Notes: generated from the sequence alone by a model not told the origin. DNA of 64,000 bases from Bermanella sp040371755 (GCF_040371755.1 NZ_BAABWE010000001.1:248001-312000), one strand, 5' to 3'; positions 17,154-26,437 are shown, counted from the stretch's first letter. A program made the numbers and translations.

Positions 17154-18344
17154 TTATATAACATCAAAGATAGGCAGTTCCAACACTGCCTGCTTCTGTT
17201 TTCTTATATCGCGAAAAATAGGCTTAAGTACATCAAACCAAACTGTACCATTCTTAATCACGGTGAATTGATCTAACTTATATCCATATAAGATTTCGGT
17301 TAATTCAGCCACGGATTTTTCTTTTAAATTTATCTTCAAATAAAAATGTGTTGAACTCTCATCGAGCCAACCTTCCACTAAAAATAAATTTAAAACAACC
17401 TGCCAATCATCAATATTCACCAAATTTAAAGCTTTTGTCAGAGCCTCTTTATCTAAGCCACTTTTTTTATCGCATTCTTTTAGTTTTTGTAAAATCAATA
17501 ATGCCCAATCAAGCTGGGTCGCTTTTTCACCAACCAGCTCCTTTTTTACAAATGGCATTGCCCTAACCAGCTCCGCCCCAAATAAAACCACTGACCATGC
17601 CAGAAAAATCCACATCAAAAACAAAGGTACAACTGCAAACGCACCATAAATCAACTGATAGGACGGTGATAAAGCAACCAAAGACACAAAGCCTGATTTA
17701 CACAACTCTAAAACTAAAGATCCAATTACCCCACCTAAAAGCGCATGCCAGAATACAACATTCGTATTTGGTAAAAAAAAGTACATTGCACTTAAAGCAA
17801 CCACAGAAATAATGAACGGCAAAAAACTAAACAACAGTTGATTCACATGAAATACAGAGTCCACGTGATCCAACCAAATTGCTGAACTCAATAAATAACT
17901 TGTCACTAAAAAAGCGCTGCCTAGTAAAATTGGCCCTAAAACAACCATCAACCAATAAAACAACACTCGTTTGCCGGCCCTTTGAGAATTCACACGCCAA
18001 ATATGATTAAATGATTTTTCAACTGTCAGCATTAAGCTAACTGCACTAAAAACTAAAATCCCCAAACCAATCCATGTTAATTTCTTTGCCTGCTGGGAAA
18101 ATCCACCTAAATAGCTTTGAAGCGCTTCACCAGAAGTGGGTACAAAATGCTGAAACACAAAGTCATGAAAAGTATCAATAAATGAGGTGTACTGAGGGAA
18201 CCATGTGAGCATGACATATCCAGAGGTCATTAATGGAACAACTGCAAATAGCGTCACAAATGTCAGCTCAGCTGCATTCCTACGGTTTTGATTGCGCTCA
18301 AAGCGCTTAATGACAAACCAACAAAACTTTAAAAACTGGTGCAC
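17154..18344 (-). CDS. YihY/BrkB family inner-membrane protein
   Basis: About six hydrophobic segments in residues 30-290, with the family motif RRNAAELTFVTLFAVVPLM near the N-terminus and ALSPSYQLIYGAFAVVPLFLMWIFLAW later, followed by a soluble C-terminal tail of about 120 residues. I chose GTG at 18344, because GAGG stands 6 bp before it and it gives the usual start (HQFLKFCWF). The longer ATG frame to 18434 would run into the divergent arsC gene. The family was once called ribonuclease BN, but it is not the nuclease. Pseudomonas has the same YihY-ArsC-WrbA order. Confidence 0.85.
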   Translation of the reverse strand: MHQFLKFCWFVIKRFERNQNRRNAAELTFVTLFAVVPLMTSGYVMLTWFPQYTSFIDTFHDFVFQHFVPTSGEALQSYLGGFSQQAKKLTWIGLGILVFSAVSLMLTVEKSFNHIWRVNSQRAGKRVLFYWLMVVLGPILLGSAFLVTSYLLSSAIWLDHVDSVFHVNQLLFSFLPFIISVVALSAMYFFLPNTNVVFWHALLGGVIGSLVLELCKSGFVSLVALSPSYQLIYGAFAVVPLFLMWIFLAWSVVLFGAELVRAMPFVKKELVGEKATQLDWALLILQKLKECDKKSGLDKEALTKALNLVNIDDWQVVLNLFLVEGWLDESSTHFYLKINLKEKSVAELTEILYGYKLDQFTVIKNGTVWFDVLKPIFRDIRKQKQAVLELPIFDVI

Positions 18345-18413
18345 TTTCAACCTCGCACAAAACCATATATTTAGTACAATACGCCTTTTATATAACTTTG
18401 TAATGGGTACAGT

Positions 18414-18761
18414 ATGACGATTCAGATATGGCACAACCCGCGCTGCTCAAAATCAAGAGAAACCCTGTCCTTACTTGAAGGAACAGGTATCACCCCAACT
18501 GTTTACCTTTACCTAGATAAACAACCAAATGCCTCACAAATTTGCGATATTTTAGCCAAATTGGGCATTACCCCTAGAGAATTACTTAGAAATTCAGAAG
18601 CAGCTTACAAGGAACAAAACCTCAAAGATAAAACGTTAAGTGATGAATACTTAATTAACGCCATGGTAAACCAACCTAAATTGATTCAACGCCCTATCGT
18701 TATAAATGGTAATCAAGCCAGACTAGGCCGACCACCTGAATCTGTACTGGAGATACTATAG
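18414..18761 (+). CDS. ArsC-family reductase (glutaredoxin-type arsenate reductase or YfgD-like)
   Basis: The protein has 115 residues with a thioredoxin-like fold. The catalytic Cys is C11 in HNPRCSKSR, and LIQRPIVI and RLGRPPE are the conserved substrate-site segments. It is closer to housekeeping YfgD proteins than to plasmid arsenic operons, as judged from size and context with wrbA and no arsB or arsR nearby. Its stop overlaps the GTG of wrbA by one base. Confidence 0.85.
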   Translation: MTIQIWHNPRCSKSRETLSLLEGTGITPTVYLYLDKQPNASQICDILAKLGITPRELLRNSEAAYKEQNLKDKTLSDEYLINAMVNQPKLIQRPIVINGNQARLGRPPESVLEIL

Positions 18762-19357
18762 TGGCCTCGCCATACGTTTTAGTACTTTACTACAGCCATA
18801 AAGGAGCCGTGGCTGCCATGGCTGAACAAATGGCCCGTGGCATCGAAAGATCAGGCATTGAAGCACGCATACGCACGGTTCCAAGCGTATCAAACGACAC
18901 TCAAGCAAGTCAGGCTGACATTCCAGATGACGGCCCATTGTTTTGCACAGAAGATGACCTTAGAAACTGTAGCGGCCTTTTACTAGGTAGCCCGGTTCGC
19001 TTTGGCAACATGGCAGCTGCACTAAAGTACTTTTTAGATGGTACGAGCAACTTATGGCTAACCGGAGAGCTGGTCAATAAACCTGCAGCCGTATTTACCA
19101 GCTCATCGAGCTTACATGGCGGACAAGAAAGCACTCTACTTTCTATGATGTTACCGCTACTGCATCACGGTATGGTATTAGCAGGCATTCCCTATACCGA
19201 ACCAGAGCTTATGGACACCCTTTCAGGGGGGACACCTTACGGAGTTAGCCACTATGCAGGAAAAAACAGCAACCTTTCACTAAGCAGTGAAGAAACCGCT
19301 TTATGTCAGGCTCAAGGCTTCCGTATTGCAGAACTCGCCAAAATGCTTGAGGCATAA
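18761..19357 (+). CDS. wrbA: WrbA-like NAD(P)H:quinone oxidoreductase (flavodoxin fold)
   Basis: The protein has 198 residues. FMN-binding elements: phosphate loop YYSHKGAVAAMA near residue 8, GSPVRFGNMAAALKYFLD in the middle and SSSSLHGGQESTLLSMM. WrbA enzymes are tetrameric two-electron quinone reductases in the cytoplasm. The start is GTG, coupled to the arsC-like gene. Confidence 0.87.
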   Translation: MASPYVLVLYYSHKGAVAAMAEQMARGIERSGIEARIRTVPSVSNDTQASQADIPDDGPLFCTEDDLRNCSGLLLGSPVRFGNMAAALKYFLDGTSNLWLTGELVNKPAAVFTSSSSLHGGQESTLLSMMLPLLHHGMVLAGIPYTEPELMDTLSGGTPYGVSHYAGKNSNLSLSSEETALCQAQGFRIAELAKMLEA

Positions 19358-19720
19358 ATGACCAAAATCAATATCAACTACTACATTGCTTTGACCTGCT
19401 TCTTCCTACAATTCATTATTTTAGGCATCAGCAGCTTTGATCGGCCGGATCTTCAAATAACCGGAGTCTATGATGTATTTCTGGGGATTCTTTGGACAGC
19501 CATTAAAGGCTTACCTTGGCTGGTTTTAATACCCGGCTTAATAATGAAAACCAAAAACATCATGGCTTGGATGAGCTATGTGTGCTTGGTTTATTTTATA
19601 ATCTGGATGTTAGCGGTATTTGGTGCAAGTGGTAGCTCAATGGCAACTCTTGGCGTATGCATAACCTTAATTCAATTTATCACTTCCGCTTATTATACCC
19701 GCCTACTTAAGCGTCAATGA
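19358..19720 (+). CDS. DUF2069 inner-membrane protein
   Basis: The protein has 120 residues and four hydrophobic helices, with the GIPW-like segment KGLPWLVLIPGLI between helices 2 and 3. It matches the small membrane family that follows wrbA in many gammaproteobacteria. Function unknown. It directly abuts the wrbA stop and ends at a strong bidirectional terminator. Confidence 0.75.
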   Translation: MTKININYYIALTCFFLQFIILGISSFDRPDLQITGVYDVFLGILWTAIKGLPWLVLIPGLIMKTKNIMAWMSYVCLVYFIIWMLAVFGASGSSMATLGVCITLIQFITSAYYTRLLKRQ

Positions 19721-19725
19721 AAAAT

Positions 19726-19749
19726 AAAGCCACTCATAAGAGTGGCTTT
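19726..19749. terminator. bidirectional terminator between convergent genes
   Basis: Perfect 10-bp stem AAAGCCACTC / GAGTGGCTTT with ATAA loop, serving the plus-strand wrbA group and the minus-strand zinc-ribbon gene. Confidence 0.85.
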
Positions 19750-19756
19750 ATAAACT

Positions 19757-19984
19757 TTAATCAATCCATTCGCTGTCGTCTTCTTCATCTGCCAACTCGG
19801 TTATGACAGATTCACCACATTTTTTGCACTTTCCTTCGATCATAATGGTACCATCCTGCTCATATTCAACAGGATCAACCATACCAAGATCGACCTCTAA
19901 ACAATTGTTACACCAAGTTTGCTCTAAAAAAGCAGCTTGATCTTCTGGGTCACGTTGGTAAAAATCTCGTTCTTGTTTAGCCAT
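19757..19984 (-). CDS. small acidic zinc-ribbon protein
   Basis: The protein has 75 residues. Two CxxC pairs (C25/C28 in TWCNNC and CKKC near residue 55) look like a zinc ribbon. The C-terminus is very acidic (ADEEDDSEWID). No enzyme domain is visible. GGAG lies 6 bp before the ATG. It is divergent from the exonuclease-like gene with about 34 bp between starts, so regulation may be shared. Function unknown. Confidence 0.7.
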   Translation of the reverse strand: MAKQERDFYQRDPEDQAAFLEQTWCNNCLEVDLGMVDPVEYEQDGTIMIEGKCKKCGESVITELADEEDDSEWID

Positions 19985-20018
19985 TTTAAACTCCGGTTTA
20001 TTTAGTACAGGATTGTAT

Positions 20019-20525
20019 ATGGAATACCCACGTTTTCTAGTCCTTGAAAGCAGTAGTTACGAAGAAGATGCGTATCCGATCGCCGCTTGCTGGTCTATTG
20101 CTGATGGACAGCTCAAAGATGTTCTTATTCGCCCAGAAGACGAGTGGGATAAATGGGATGCATCCAATGAGGATAAACACGGCATTACCCGCAAACAAAT
20201 TGAATTAGTTGGTGAAACCGTTTTGGATGTCATCAGAGAATTATCAGAAGATGTAGACAAACAACCTGTATATGTGAAAGAGCCATATCTGTATCAAAAA
20301 TGGCTTTCAACATTATACCAAGCTTATGGTGCTGAAGTGCCGTTTGACGTCATTCCTGCGTATGAATTATTTAACATGTCAGAAATGGAACTTGAAGAAG
20401 AATTAGAGAACCTCGCCTCTAACCTTTTATTAGACCTAAAAGTCCCGGAAGAAAGAGTGAGAACAAACCTAGAATTATACGCCCGATTATTGGAAGCCGG
20501 ACTAGTAGAGCCTTATTCGGGGTAA
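20019..20525 (+). CDS. degenerate DnaQ/RNase H-fold exonuclease-like protein
   Basis: The protein has 168 residues. The first strand FLVLESSSYEEDAYPIAACW and the later HGIT recall DEDDh exonucleases (D-x-E ... H-x-x-T), but the first catalytic Asp is replaced by a hydrophobic residue. The C-terminal half is a highly acidic helix (ELEEELENLASNLLL). I chose ATG at 20019 because AGGA lies 6 bp before it; the TTG at 20013 has no spacing. If the fold is right, catalysis is doubtful and a binding role is more likely. Confidence 0.55.
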   Translation: MEYPRFLVLESSSYEEDAYPIAACWSIADGQLKDVLIRPEDEWDKWDASNEDKHGITRKQIELVGETVLDVIRELSEDVDKQPVYVKEPYLYQKWLSTLYQAYGAEVPFDVIPAYELFNMSEMELEEELENLASNLLLDLKVPEERVRTNLELYARLLEAGLVEPYSG

Positions 20526-21236
20526 CTACCACTGCATCACGGCCTTTACAAAAGGTCGTGTGAGTTTGCGCTGCGCACTTAATGAGGCGTGATCTAACTT
20601 TTGCAGTACCTCAAACATGTTTTCCATATCCCCTTCAACTTGCCTAACAACGTATTTAGCCACCTCAGGTGATATTTCTAACCCTCTATTGTGGCCACGA
20701 AGCTGTAACACAGACATTTTATATTCTTCGTCTGGGTCATCAAATTCATACACCAATCCCCACTTCAACCGAGATAACAGGTCAGGCAACTCAATACCCA
20801 GTTCATCCAGTGAAGCATTGGCGGCAAATATCATACGTCCACCGGCATCACGCATACGATTAAATAAATGAAACAAAGCCTCTTCCCATTGAGCATCCCC
20901 TGCAACACATTGAATATTATCAAGGGCGATAACAGGTAAATCCTCTAGGCTTTCAAACACTGCAGGTGAATAGTCAACCAGCTCATCCAAAGGCAAATAA
21001 ACACTGTTTAAACCATTGGATTGGGCTTCATGGCAAGCGGCCTGAAGTAAATGACTACAGCCAGAACCTAACCCACCACATATATAAATGCTTTGCTCTC
21101 CAGATTGAACAGAAGCCAGCTTAATCTGTTCAACGGCTTCTAAGTCTTGCTTAGCATAAAAATTTTCAAATGTTGCTTCGTCGCGTAATTGCACCCTTAA
21201 AGGCAATTGCTCGACAACTTGTATTGATGCCATCAA
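20526..21236 (-). CDS. hda: DnaA regulatory inactivator Hda
   Basis: The protein has 236 residues, an AAA+ protein homologous to DnaA domain III. The N-terminal clamp-binding motif QLPLRV (residues 10-15) lets it ride on the DnaN clamp and trigger ATP hydrolysis by DnaA. The P-loop is GGLGSGCSHL, with Cys in the position of the usual Lys. Walker B is PVIALDNIQ. A sensor 2 region is present (LRGHNRGLEI). The start overlaps the end of perM by 4 bp. Confidence 0.92.
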   Translation of the reverse strand: MMASIQVVEQLPLRVQLRDEATFENFYAKQDLEAVEQIKLASVQSGEQSIYICGGLGSGCSHLLQAACHEAQSNGLNSVYLPLDELVDYSPAVFESLEDLPVIALDNIQCVAGDAQWEEALFHLFNRMRDAGGRMIFAANASLDELGIELPDLLSRLKWGLVYEFDDPDEEYKMSVLQLRGHNRGLEISPEVAKYVVRQVEGDMENMFEVLQKLDHASLSAQRKLTRPFVKAVMQW

Positions 21237-22303
21237 CTTTCCGAATAAAACTCTGTATCTTTATAAATTTCGTGAATATGGCGTAAGAGTACCACAATAA
21301 CTGCCGAAACAGGCAGAGCCAATATCACACCAACAAACCCAAACAACTGACCACCCGCCATAATGGCAAAAATAACGGCTACCGGATGCAGTCCAATTTT
21401 ATCTCCAACTAATATGGGGGTTAATACAACAGATTCAATAACCTGACCAACCGCAAACACAATTAAAATAAACACCAAGGACCAATCCAAGCCAAACTGG
21501 AAGTACCCAGCTAACATGGCGGCAATAATCCCAATGGCAAACCCCATATAAGGGACAATACTGGCCAGACCCGCTATCAGAGCAATAATCAACGCTAGCT
21601 TAAGCCCTACCATCCACAACCCCAGACCGTAAATCAAAGCCAAGGAGGCCATTACCCACAACTGTCCGCGTAAAAAGGCGCCAACAACTTCATTACATTC
21701 ACGACCCAATCGACTAGACGTACCTTGATAGCGCTTAGGCATCAAACCAAGCAGTTTCGCAGTTAAAATATCCCAATCCCTTAGTAGATAAAAACCCACT
21801 ACAGGCACAAGGGTTAGGTTAACCACAAAGTTAATAAAGCTGCCAGCTGATGAAGTCGCCCGAGCCAAAACAGTGCCGATTAAATCTTGACTCCCTCCCC
21901 ACTGGCTAACTATTTTTTCCTTAAGGGAATCAACATCAAACACATTCGCCTGCAAAGAAAAGGTCTCAATTAGCCACGGCTGCACAACATGTTTAATCCA
22001 CTCAAAAACCATGGGCACATGGCCGTAAAGAACCTTTACCTGATGCACAACCAAAGGCACTAAAATGAAAAGCAAAACAAGAAAAAACAAGGTTAAGGCA
22101 AAAAAACAAACCACAACGGCCCAAGTTCGGCTTAATCCTTTCAATTCCAGCCTATCAGCTACAGGGTCACCCAGATAAGCTAATAACCCCCCCACAATGA
22201 AAGGCATTAAAACTGGTTCAAGCTGATAAATCAGCCAACCTAAAACTAGAACAACCAACGCTGCAATAAGAGGTCTCACAGCTAACGAAGTAGCATTATT
22301 CAT
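21233..22303 (-). CDS. AI-2E family (PerM-like) transporter
   Basis: The protein has 356 residues. Hydrophobic helices cluster at residues 8-45 and 60-95, then a soluble stretch, then helices 150-330 with the family motifs PFIVGGLLAYLGDPVADRLE and GLASIVPYMGF. The family includes PerM and TqsA; the substrate is unknown. A good AAGGAAGG site precedes the ATG. In Pseudomonas a perM gene also precedes hda. Confidence 0.88.
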   Translation of the reverse strand: MNNATSLAVRPLIAALVVLVLGWLIYQLEPVLMPFIVGGLLAYLGDPVADRLELKGLSRTWAVVVCFFALTLFFLVLLFILVPLVVHQVKVLYGHVPMVFEWIKHVVQPWLIETFSLQANVFDVDSLKEKIVSQWGGSQDLIGTVLARATSSAGSFINFVVNLTLVPVVGFYLLRDWDILTAKLLGLMPKRYQGTSSRLGRECNEVVGAFLRGQLWVMASLALIYGLGLWMVGLKLALIIALIAGLASIVPYMGFAIGIIAAMLAGYFQFGLDWSLVFILIVFAVGQVIESVVLTPILVGDKIGLHPVAVIFAIMAGGQLFGFVGVILALPVSAVIVVLLRHIHEIYKDTEFYSES

Positions 22304-22406
22304 TGACAGCCTTCCTTATCCAAATATACATATTGCGAGTGCCGCCAACCAAGGTCACAAGCTCTCAACTAAGCCATGGCAAAACTGCCACCTGCCTAAT
22401 TTCATC

Positions 22407-23492
22407 TTACGGCTGCCAACTAAACTGTAACGACTCAGCCCGTAGAGGGGCCAAGTCCGACACAACCTCTGCTGCCTCTACTTCAATTTGATTAAGCTTT
22501 TTATCTAACTTTAACACCTGATTAAACTGAGCTATGGTTCCATTTAAAGTCACACTTAACGCCAATGTATCACCTTGAACGCTATTAACCACAACATCTT
22601 TTGTCACACTCAACTTTTCTAAGTACTTCAATACAGACGCATAACGATTTAAATCCGCTATACCTAAAATCTTTACAGCAATAAGATCACTTTGCGCCAG
22701 CGAAGGGCGAATGGCATAAGCATTGGCAAGCACCTCTGCACTGGCACTAACACCCAATAGCATCTGTTCTTTGACACTGTCAGATTCAAATTCATATCGA
22801 TATTCACGTTCTCTAAAATAAAAGCGCCACTGCCCCACCCAGCGATCATCTGCATTCTTGTACAAGCGCACAGCCGCCACTGAGTCAGCTTCGTAACGAG
22901 TACTAGCCTCTTTTATTGGTTCAGCGAACAAGCCCCACAAGCTTTCTTGGGGCAAACGTATAGAGTCTTCTAAATCATAAAGCGGCAATACCAAAGGCAC
23001 CCCACGCTTATATGAGGCAGCTGCTATGGCATCAGATATAAGACTTTGCTCCCCATCGATAATGACGCGACGAGCATTTTCATCAATCATAGCCCAGAGT
23101 AATACAGTGGGACGATTCCCACCCCAAAGTGGCAAATCCGCCTGCTGAACGATTCTTTGAATAGCCTGCCCTTCAAATCGCATATTGAGCCAACTTGAAC
23201 CAGGAGGAATAGTCTCATCCCATTCGTCTTTCTCAACCGCCTCATAACTAAACTGGTACAAATACTGATCAGCAATACCCAGCGCACGTTTAATCGCCTC
23301 GTTATCCGCAGGAATACTAAAGCCACTGACTTTTTGCAAAACCTCAAGCAAGCCAACTTTGGCTCCTTGCTGGCGGCTTTGAACCTGCTGATTAGGCACA
23401 GGCACCTTTGAGTCGTATAAACCTGCCACCGGTTTTGACCAAGCAACAGGCACAACCAATAAAAAAGATAAAAAACACGAGAAAATCTTCAT
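22407..23492 (-). CDS. DUF2066 secreted or periplasmic protein
   Basis: The protein has 361 residues from the ATG at 23492, which begins with a classical signal peptide (MKIFSCFLSFLLVVPVAWS). A longer frame to 23576 exists, but would bury this signal inside the protein. The mature part matches the conserved DUF2066 proteins found between purM and perM in Pseudomonas. No catalytic motif is evident. It is divergent from purM. Confidence 0.8.
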   Translation of the reverse strand: MKIFSCFLSFLLVVPVAWSKPVAGLYDSKVPVPNQQVQSRQQGAKVGLLEVLQKVSGFSIPADNEAIKRALGIADQYLYQFSYEAVEKDEWDETIPPGSSWLNMRFEGQAIQRIVQQADLPLWGGNRPTVLLWAMIDENARRVIIDGEQSLISDAIAAASYKRGVPLVLPLYDLEDSIRLPQESLWGLFAEPIKEASTRYEADSVAAVRLYKNADDRWVGQWRFYFREREYRYEFESDSVKEQMLLGVSASAEVLANAYAIRPSLAQSDLIAVKILGIADLNRYASVLKYLEKLSVTKDVVVNSVQGDTLALSVTLNGTIAQFNQVLKLDKKLNQIEVEAAEVVSDLAPLRAESLQFSWQP

Positions 23493-23669
23493 AAATAGCC
23501 ATAAATCCTTCAATTGGCGGGTATTCTGACAAATTACCAAAAAAATGCAGCCCCTATATGTAAATTGTGCCATCAAACACGCAAGTATGATTTATATAAT
23601 TCTCCTCAAGTGGTAAAATCCGCCACCTTTTTTATTCAACAGATACTTCCCGCACAAAAGGGCCACCAC

Positions 23670-24725
23670 ATGAGCGATCAAAACAAGTCATTAAGCTATA
23701 AAGACGCCGGCGTAGACATCGACGCAGGTAATGCGCTTGTAAATAACATCAAAGGTGTGGTGAAGAAAACTCGCCGCCCTGAAGTAATGGGTGGTCTAGG
23801 CGGGTTTGCTGGACTTTGCAGCCTACCGACCAAATACAAAGAGCCTATTTTGGTTTCTGGCACTGACGGCGTTGGCACCAAGCTGCGCCTAGCCATGGAC
23901 CTAAACAAACATGACACCATAGGTATCGACCTAGTAGCCATGTGTGTAAACGATCTTATCGTTTGCGGTGCTGAGCCTCTGTTTTTCTTAGATTACTACG
24001 CCACAGGAAAATTAAACGTTGATGTAGCTACTAACGTAGTAACAGGCATAGGTGAAGGCTGCTTACAATCTGGCTGCGCACTTGTTGGCGGTGAAACTGC
24101 TGAAATGCCAGGTATGTATGAAGGCGAAGATTATGACCTAGCAGGATTCTGCGTAGGTGTTGCTGAAAAAGCCGAGCTAATTGACGGCAGCAAAGTAAAA
24201 GCAGGTGATGTAATCATCGGCCTTCGCTCTTCCGGTGTCCACTCTAATGGCTACTCTCTTGTACGTAAGGTAATCGAAGTATCCGGTGCCGACCTAAGCC
24301 AGGACCTAGACGGACAATCATTAGGTGACGCCCTAATGGCACCAACCCGCATCTACGTTAAGCCAATCCTAAAAATGCTAGAAACCATCGATGCGCACTC
24401 TATTTGCCACATCACTGGTGGTGGCATGTATGAGAACATCCCTCGCGTATTACCTGAAGGCACCAAATGTGTTCTAGACAGCGCCGCTTGGGATCGTCCA
24501 GCCGTATTCAACTGGCTACAAGAGAAAGGCAATATCGACTGGCATGAAATGCACCTTACCTTCAACTGTGGCCTTGGCATGATCGTTGTGGTTGATGAAA
24601 AAGACGCACAAGCCACCATAGATCTCTTAAACGCCGAAGGTGAAACAGCCACCTTAGTAGGACGCATTGAGCAAGCCAACGATGCTGATGCTCAGGTTAT
24701 TGTTAAAGGCGTTGACGAGGAATAA
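23670..24725 (+). CDS. purM: phosphoribosylformylglycinamidine cyclo-ligase (AIR synthetase)
   Basis: Fifth step of purine synthesis: ATP-dependent closure of the imidazole ring. Motifs: YKDAGVDIDAGN at the N-terminus, the dimer-interface loop GGFAGLC, ATP-binding GTDGVGTKLRLA, and GGETAEMPGMY. From the ATG at 23670 the product is 351 residues, which fits the family. The longer frame to 23514 lacks homology and crosses the divergent promoter region. purN follows after 5 bp. Confidence 0.97.
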   Translation: MSDQNKSLSYKDAGVDIDAGNALVNNIKGVVKKTRRPEVMGGLGGFAGLCSLPTKYKEPILVSGTDGVGTKLRLAMDLNKHDTIGIDLVAMCVNDLIVCGAEPLFFLDYYATGKLNVDVATNVVTGIGEGCLQSGCALVGGETAEMPGMYEGEDYDLAGFCVGVAEKAELIDGSKVKAGDVIIGLRSSGVHSNGYSLVRKVIEVSGADLSQDLDGQSLGDALMAPTRIYVKPILKMLETIDAHSICHITGGGMYENIPRVLPEGTKCVLDSAAWDRPAVFNWLQEKGNIDWHEMHLTFNCGLGMIVVVDEKDAQATIDLLNAEGETATLVGRIEQANDADAQVIVKGVDEE

Positions 24726-24730
24726 TTACA

Positions 24731-25396
24731 GTGCATCCTGAACAAGCAGAACCAGCACGCATTGTCGTACTAATTTCAGGTTCCGGCAGTAACTTTCAAG
24801 CTATTGCCGAAGCCTGTAAATCAAAAGAAATCGATGGCGAAATTATCGGGGTCATCAGTAATCGTCCCGGCGTAATGGGCCTTGATCGAGCTAAACAGCT
24901 CGATATCCCTTGCAGCGTTGTGGACCACACTGAATATTCAAGTCGAGAAGAGTTTGACGGCAAACTGATTCACGAAATTGAACAGTACGGGCCCGATCTC
25001 GTCGTGCTTGCTGGATTCATGCGCATTCTTACACCTGATTTCGTACGTCGTTTCAAAGGTCGCCTCCTAAATATACACCCCTCGCTACTACCAAAATATA
25101 AAGGTCTGCACACCCATAAACGGGCTATGGAAGCTGGCGACAAAGAGCACGGGGTTACCGTACACTTTGTCAGTGAAGACCTAGATGGCGGACCCAACAT
25201 CATTCAGGCAGTTGTCCCTATTCTTGACGATGACAGCGAAGCCAGTTTAAAAACTCGCGTTCAACAACAAGAGCACGTTATTTATCCAATAGCCGTAAAA
25301 TGGTTCGTAGAGGGTCGCATTACCATGATCAAGGGTGATGCATATTTCGACAGCGAAGCACTACCTGAAACAGGCCTGCAACTTAACGTCAATTAA
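24731..25396 (+). CDS. purN: phosphoribosylglycinamide formyltransferase 1
   Basis: Transfers formyl from 10-formyl-THF to GAR in purine synthesis. The GAR-binding loop SGSGSN is near residue 17; the catalytic Asn-His-Asp set is in LLNIHPSLLPKYKG and EDLDGGPNI. The length of 221 includes a short N-terminal extension. The start is GTG; no in-frame ATG lies close enough to preserve the first strand. It is cotranscribed with purM. Confidence 0.95.
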   Translation: MHPEQAEPARIVVLISGSGSNFQAIAEACKSKEIDGEIIGVISNRPGVMGLDRAKQLDIPCSVVDHTEYSSREEFDGKLIHEIEQYGPDLVVLAGFMRILTPDFVRRFKGRLLNIHPSLLPKYKGLHTHKRAMEAGDKEHGVTVHFVSEDLDGGPNIIQAVVPILDDDSEASLKTRVQQQEHVIYPIAVKWFVEGRITMIKGDAYFDSEALPETGLQLNVN

Positions 25397-25467
25397 TATA
25401 GACATATGTAGCCAGTTACTAGTCACGCACCAGTAACTGCGCTTATACTCGAAATCTACCGATCAAG

Positions 25468-26223
25468 ATGCTTAGGCAGGATGCTTTGAAAATTTTCAGC
25501 GTGATTTTTTATTTACTCCTTGCTACAGCAAATCCCGTAATCGCAGACATACCTACGACACCAAACATTACACTTTCGCCATACATAGCAAAATATGAAG
25601 CCACATGGAAAGCAGGCTGGTTCCCCGTTACCATCGAAGCAAAAAGAGAACTTTCCAAACTTGAAGATGGAAGTTGGCAACTCACATTTGAGGCCTACTC
25701 GTCTATTGCAGACTTGCATGAAGCCTCTAAGTACAACATTGAAGACAACACAATCAGACCACTGACATACCGCTATAAAACATCAGGTTTCTTATCTAAG
25801 AAAAAACGCGGTCAAACATTCGACTGGGACAAACGACAAACATTCATTAAAGAAAGAGATGAATGGGCCAACTACGAGCTTACTTTTGGCACGCAAGATA
25901 ATCTGAGCTACCAAGAGCAAATCCGCCTTGACCTAATTGCCGGAAAAACAGAGTTTAGCTACCAAATAGCGTACAAAAATCGCTTAAAGGAATTCAAATT
26001 CAAAGTCGCCAATACTGGTAAAATTAAAACAAAAAACGGCGATATGAATACCGTAGAAGTAATTCAAATCAATAAAAAGCATAAAGAATCAACACAGATC
26101 TGGTTTGCCGTCGATTACGAATATCTACTCATTAAACTTAAAAACAAAGAAAGCAACGGCGACAGTAATACCATCAAACTAAAAAGCGCCCAAATTAACA
26201 ACCAAACCCTGCTTGGCCTCTAA
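25468..26223 (+). CDS. DUF3108 periplasmic protein
   Basis: The protein has 251 residues. Signal peptide about residues 1-26 (hydrophobic SVIFYLLLATANPVIA, cleaved near IAD). The mature part is beta-rich (YIAKYEATWKAGWFPVTIEAKREL) as in the DUF3108 family, which follows purN in Pseudomonas. It is probably a lipocalin-like or beta-sandwich envelope protein. Its stop lies just before the TPP riboswitch. Confidence 0.75.
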   Translation: MLRQDALKIFSVIFYLLLATANPVIADIPTTPNITLSPYIAKYEATWKAGWFPVTIEAKRELSKLEDGSWQLTFEAYSSIADLHEASKYNIEDNTIRPLTYRYKTSGFLSKKKRGQTFDWDKRQTFIKERDEWANYELTFGTQDNLSYQEQIRLDLIAGKTEFSYQIAYKNRLKEFKFKVANTGKIKTKNGDMNTVEVIQINKKHKESTQIWFAVDYEYLLIKLKNKESNGDSNTIKLKSAQINNQTLLGL

Positions 26224-26250
26224 TACTTCTTTCTCACAGTTAAATCACGT

Positions 26251-26349
26251 AGAATGGCCGCACCCAGGGGGAGGCCTCGGCCTGAGATGTCTTTTTAGCG
26301 AACCCCTAGAACCTGATCCGGTTAATACCGGCGTAGGAATGGACATTCT
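26251..26349 (+). promoter_or_regulatory. TPP riboswitch (THI element) aptamer
   Basis: The conserved THI-box segments appear in order: CACCCAGGGGGAG, CCTGAGATG, ACCC, GAACCTGATCCGGTTAATAC, CGGCGTAGGAA. Stem P1 is closed by AGAATG (26251-26256) and CATTCT (26344-26349). Between aptamer and the receptor ATG (26438) there is a possible terminator: AATAAGT near 26352 pairs with ACTTATT near 26412, followed by a T run. Thiamin pyrophosphate binding would lower expression of the downstream salvage genes. Confidence 0.95.
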
Positions 26350-26437
26350 TTTAATAAGTATTCCCTATTTTTCTAACGGAATAGTTAAATTACCTCTACG
26401 CAATAACCGGGACTTATTCAATTTTTGGAAAAGACCC

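Noticed and set aside
18345..18434. ATG start of the YihY gene at 18434
   Set aside because: It would overlap the divergent arsC gene; GTG at 18344 has a good RBS and the family N-terminus.
18414..18761. An arsenic operon linking the ArsC-like gene with arsM
   Set aside because: They are about 44 kb apart, and the ArsC-like gene sits in the conserved YihY-ArsC-WrbA block.
23514..23669. Upstream extension of purM to 23514
   Set aside because: No PurM homology before MSDQNK, and the stretch holds the divergent promoter region.
26213..26437. Protein-coding extension of the TonB receptor to 26213
   Set aside because: The segment is a TPP riboswitch; the signal peptide starts at 26438.
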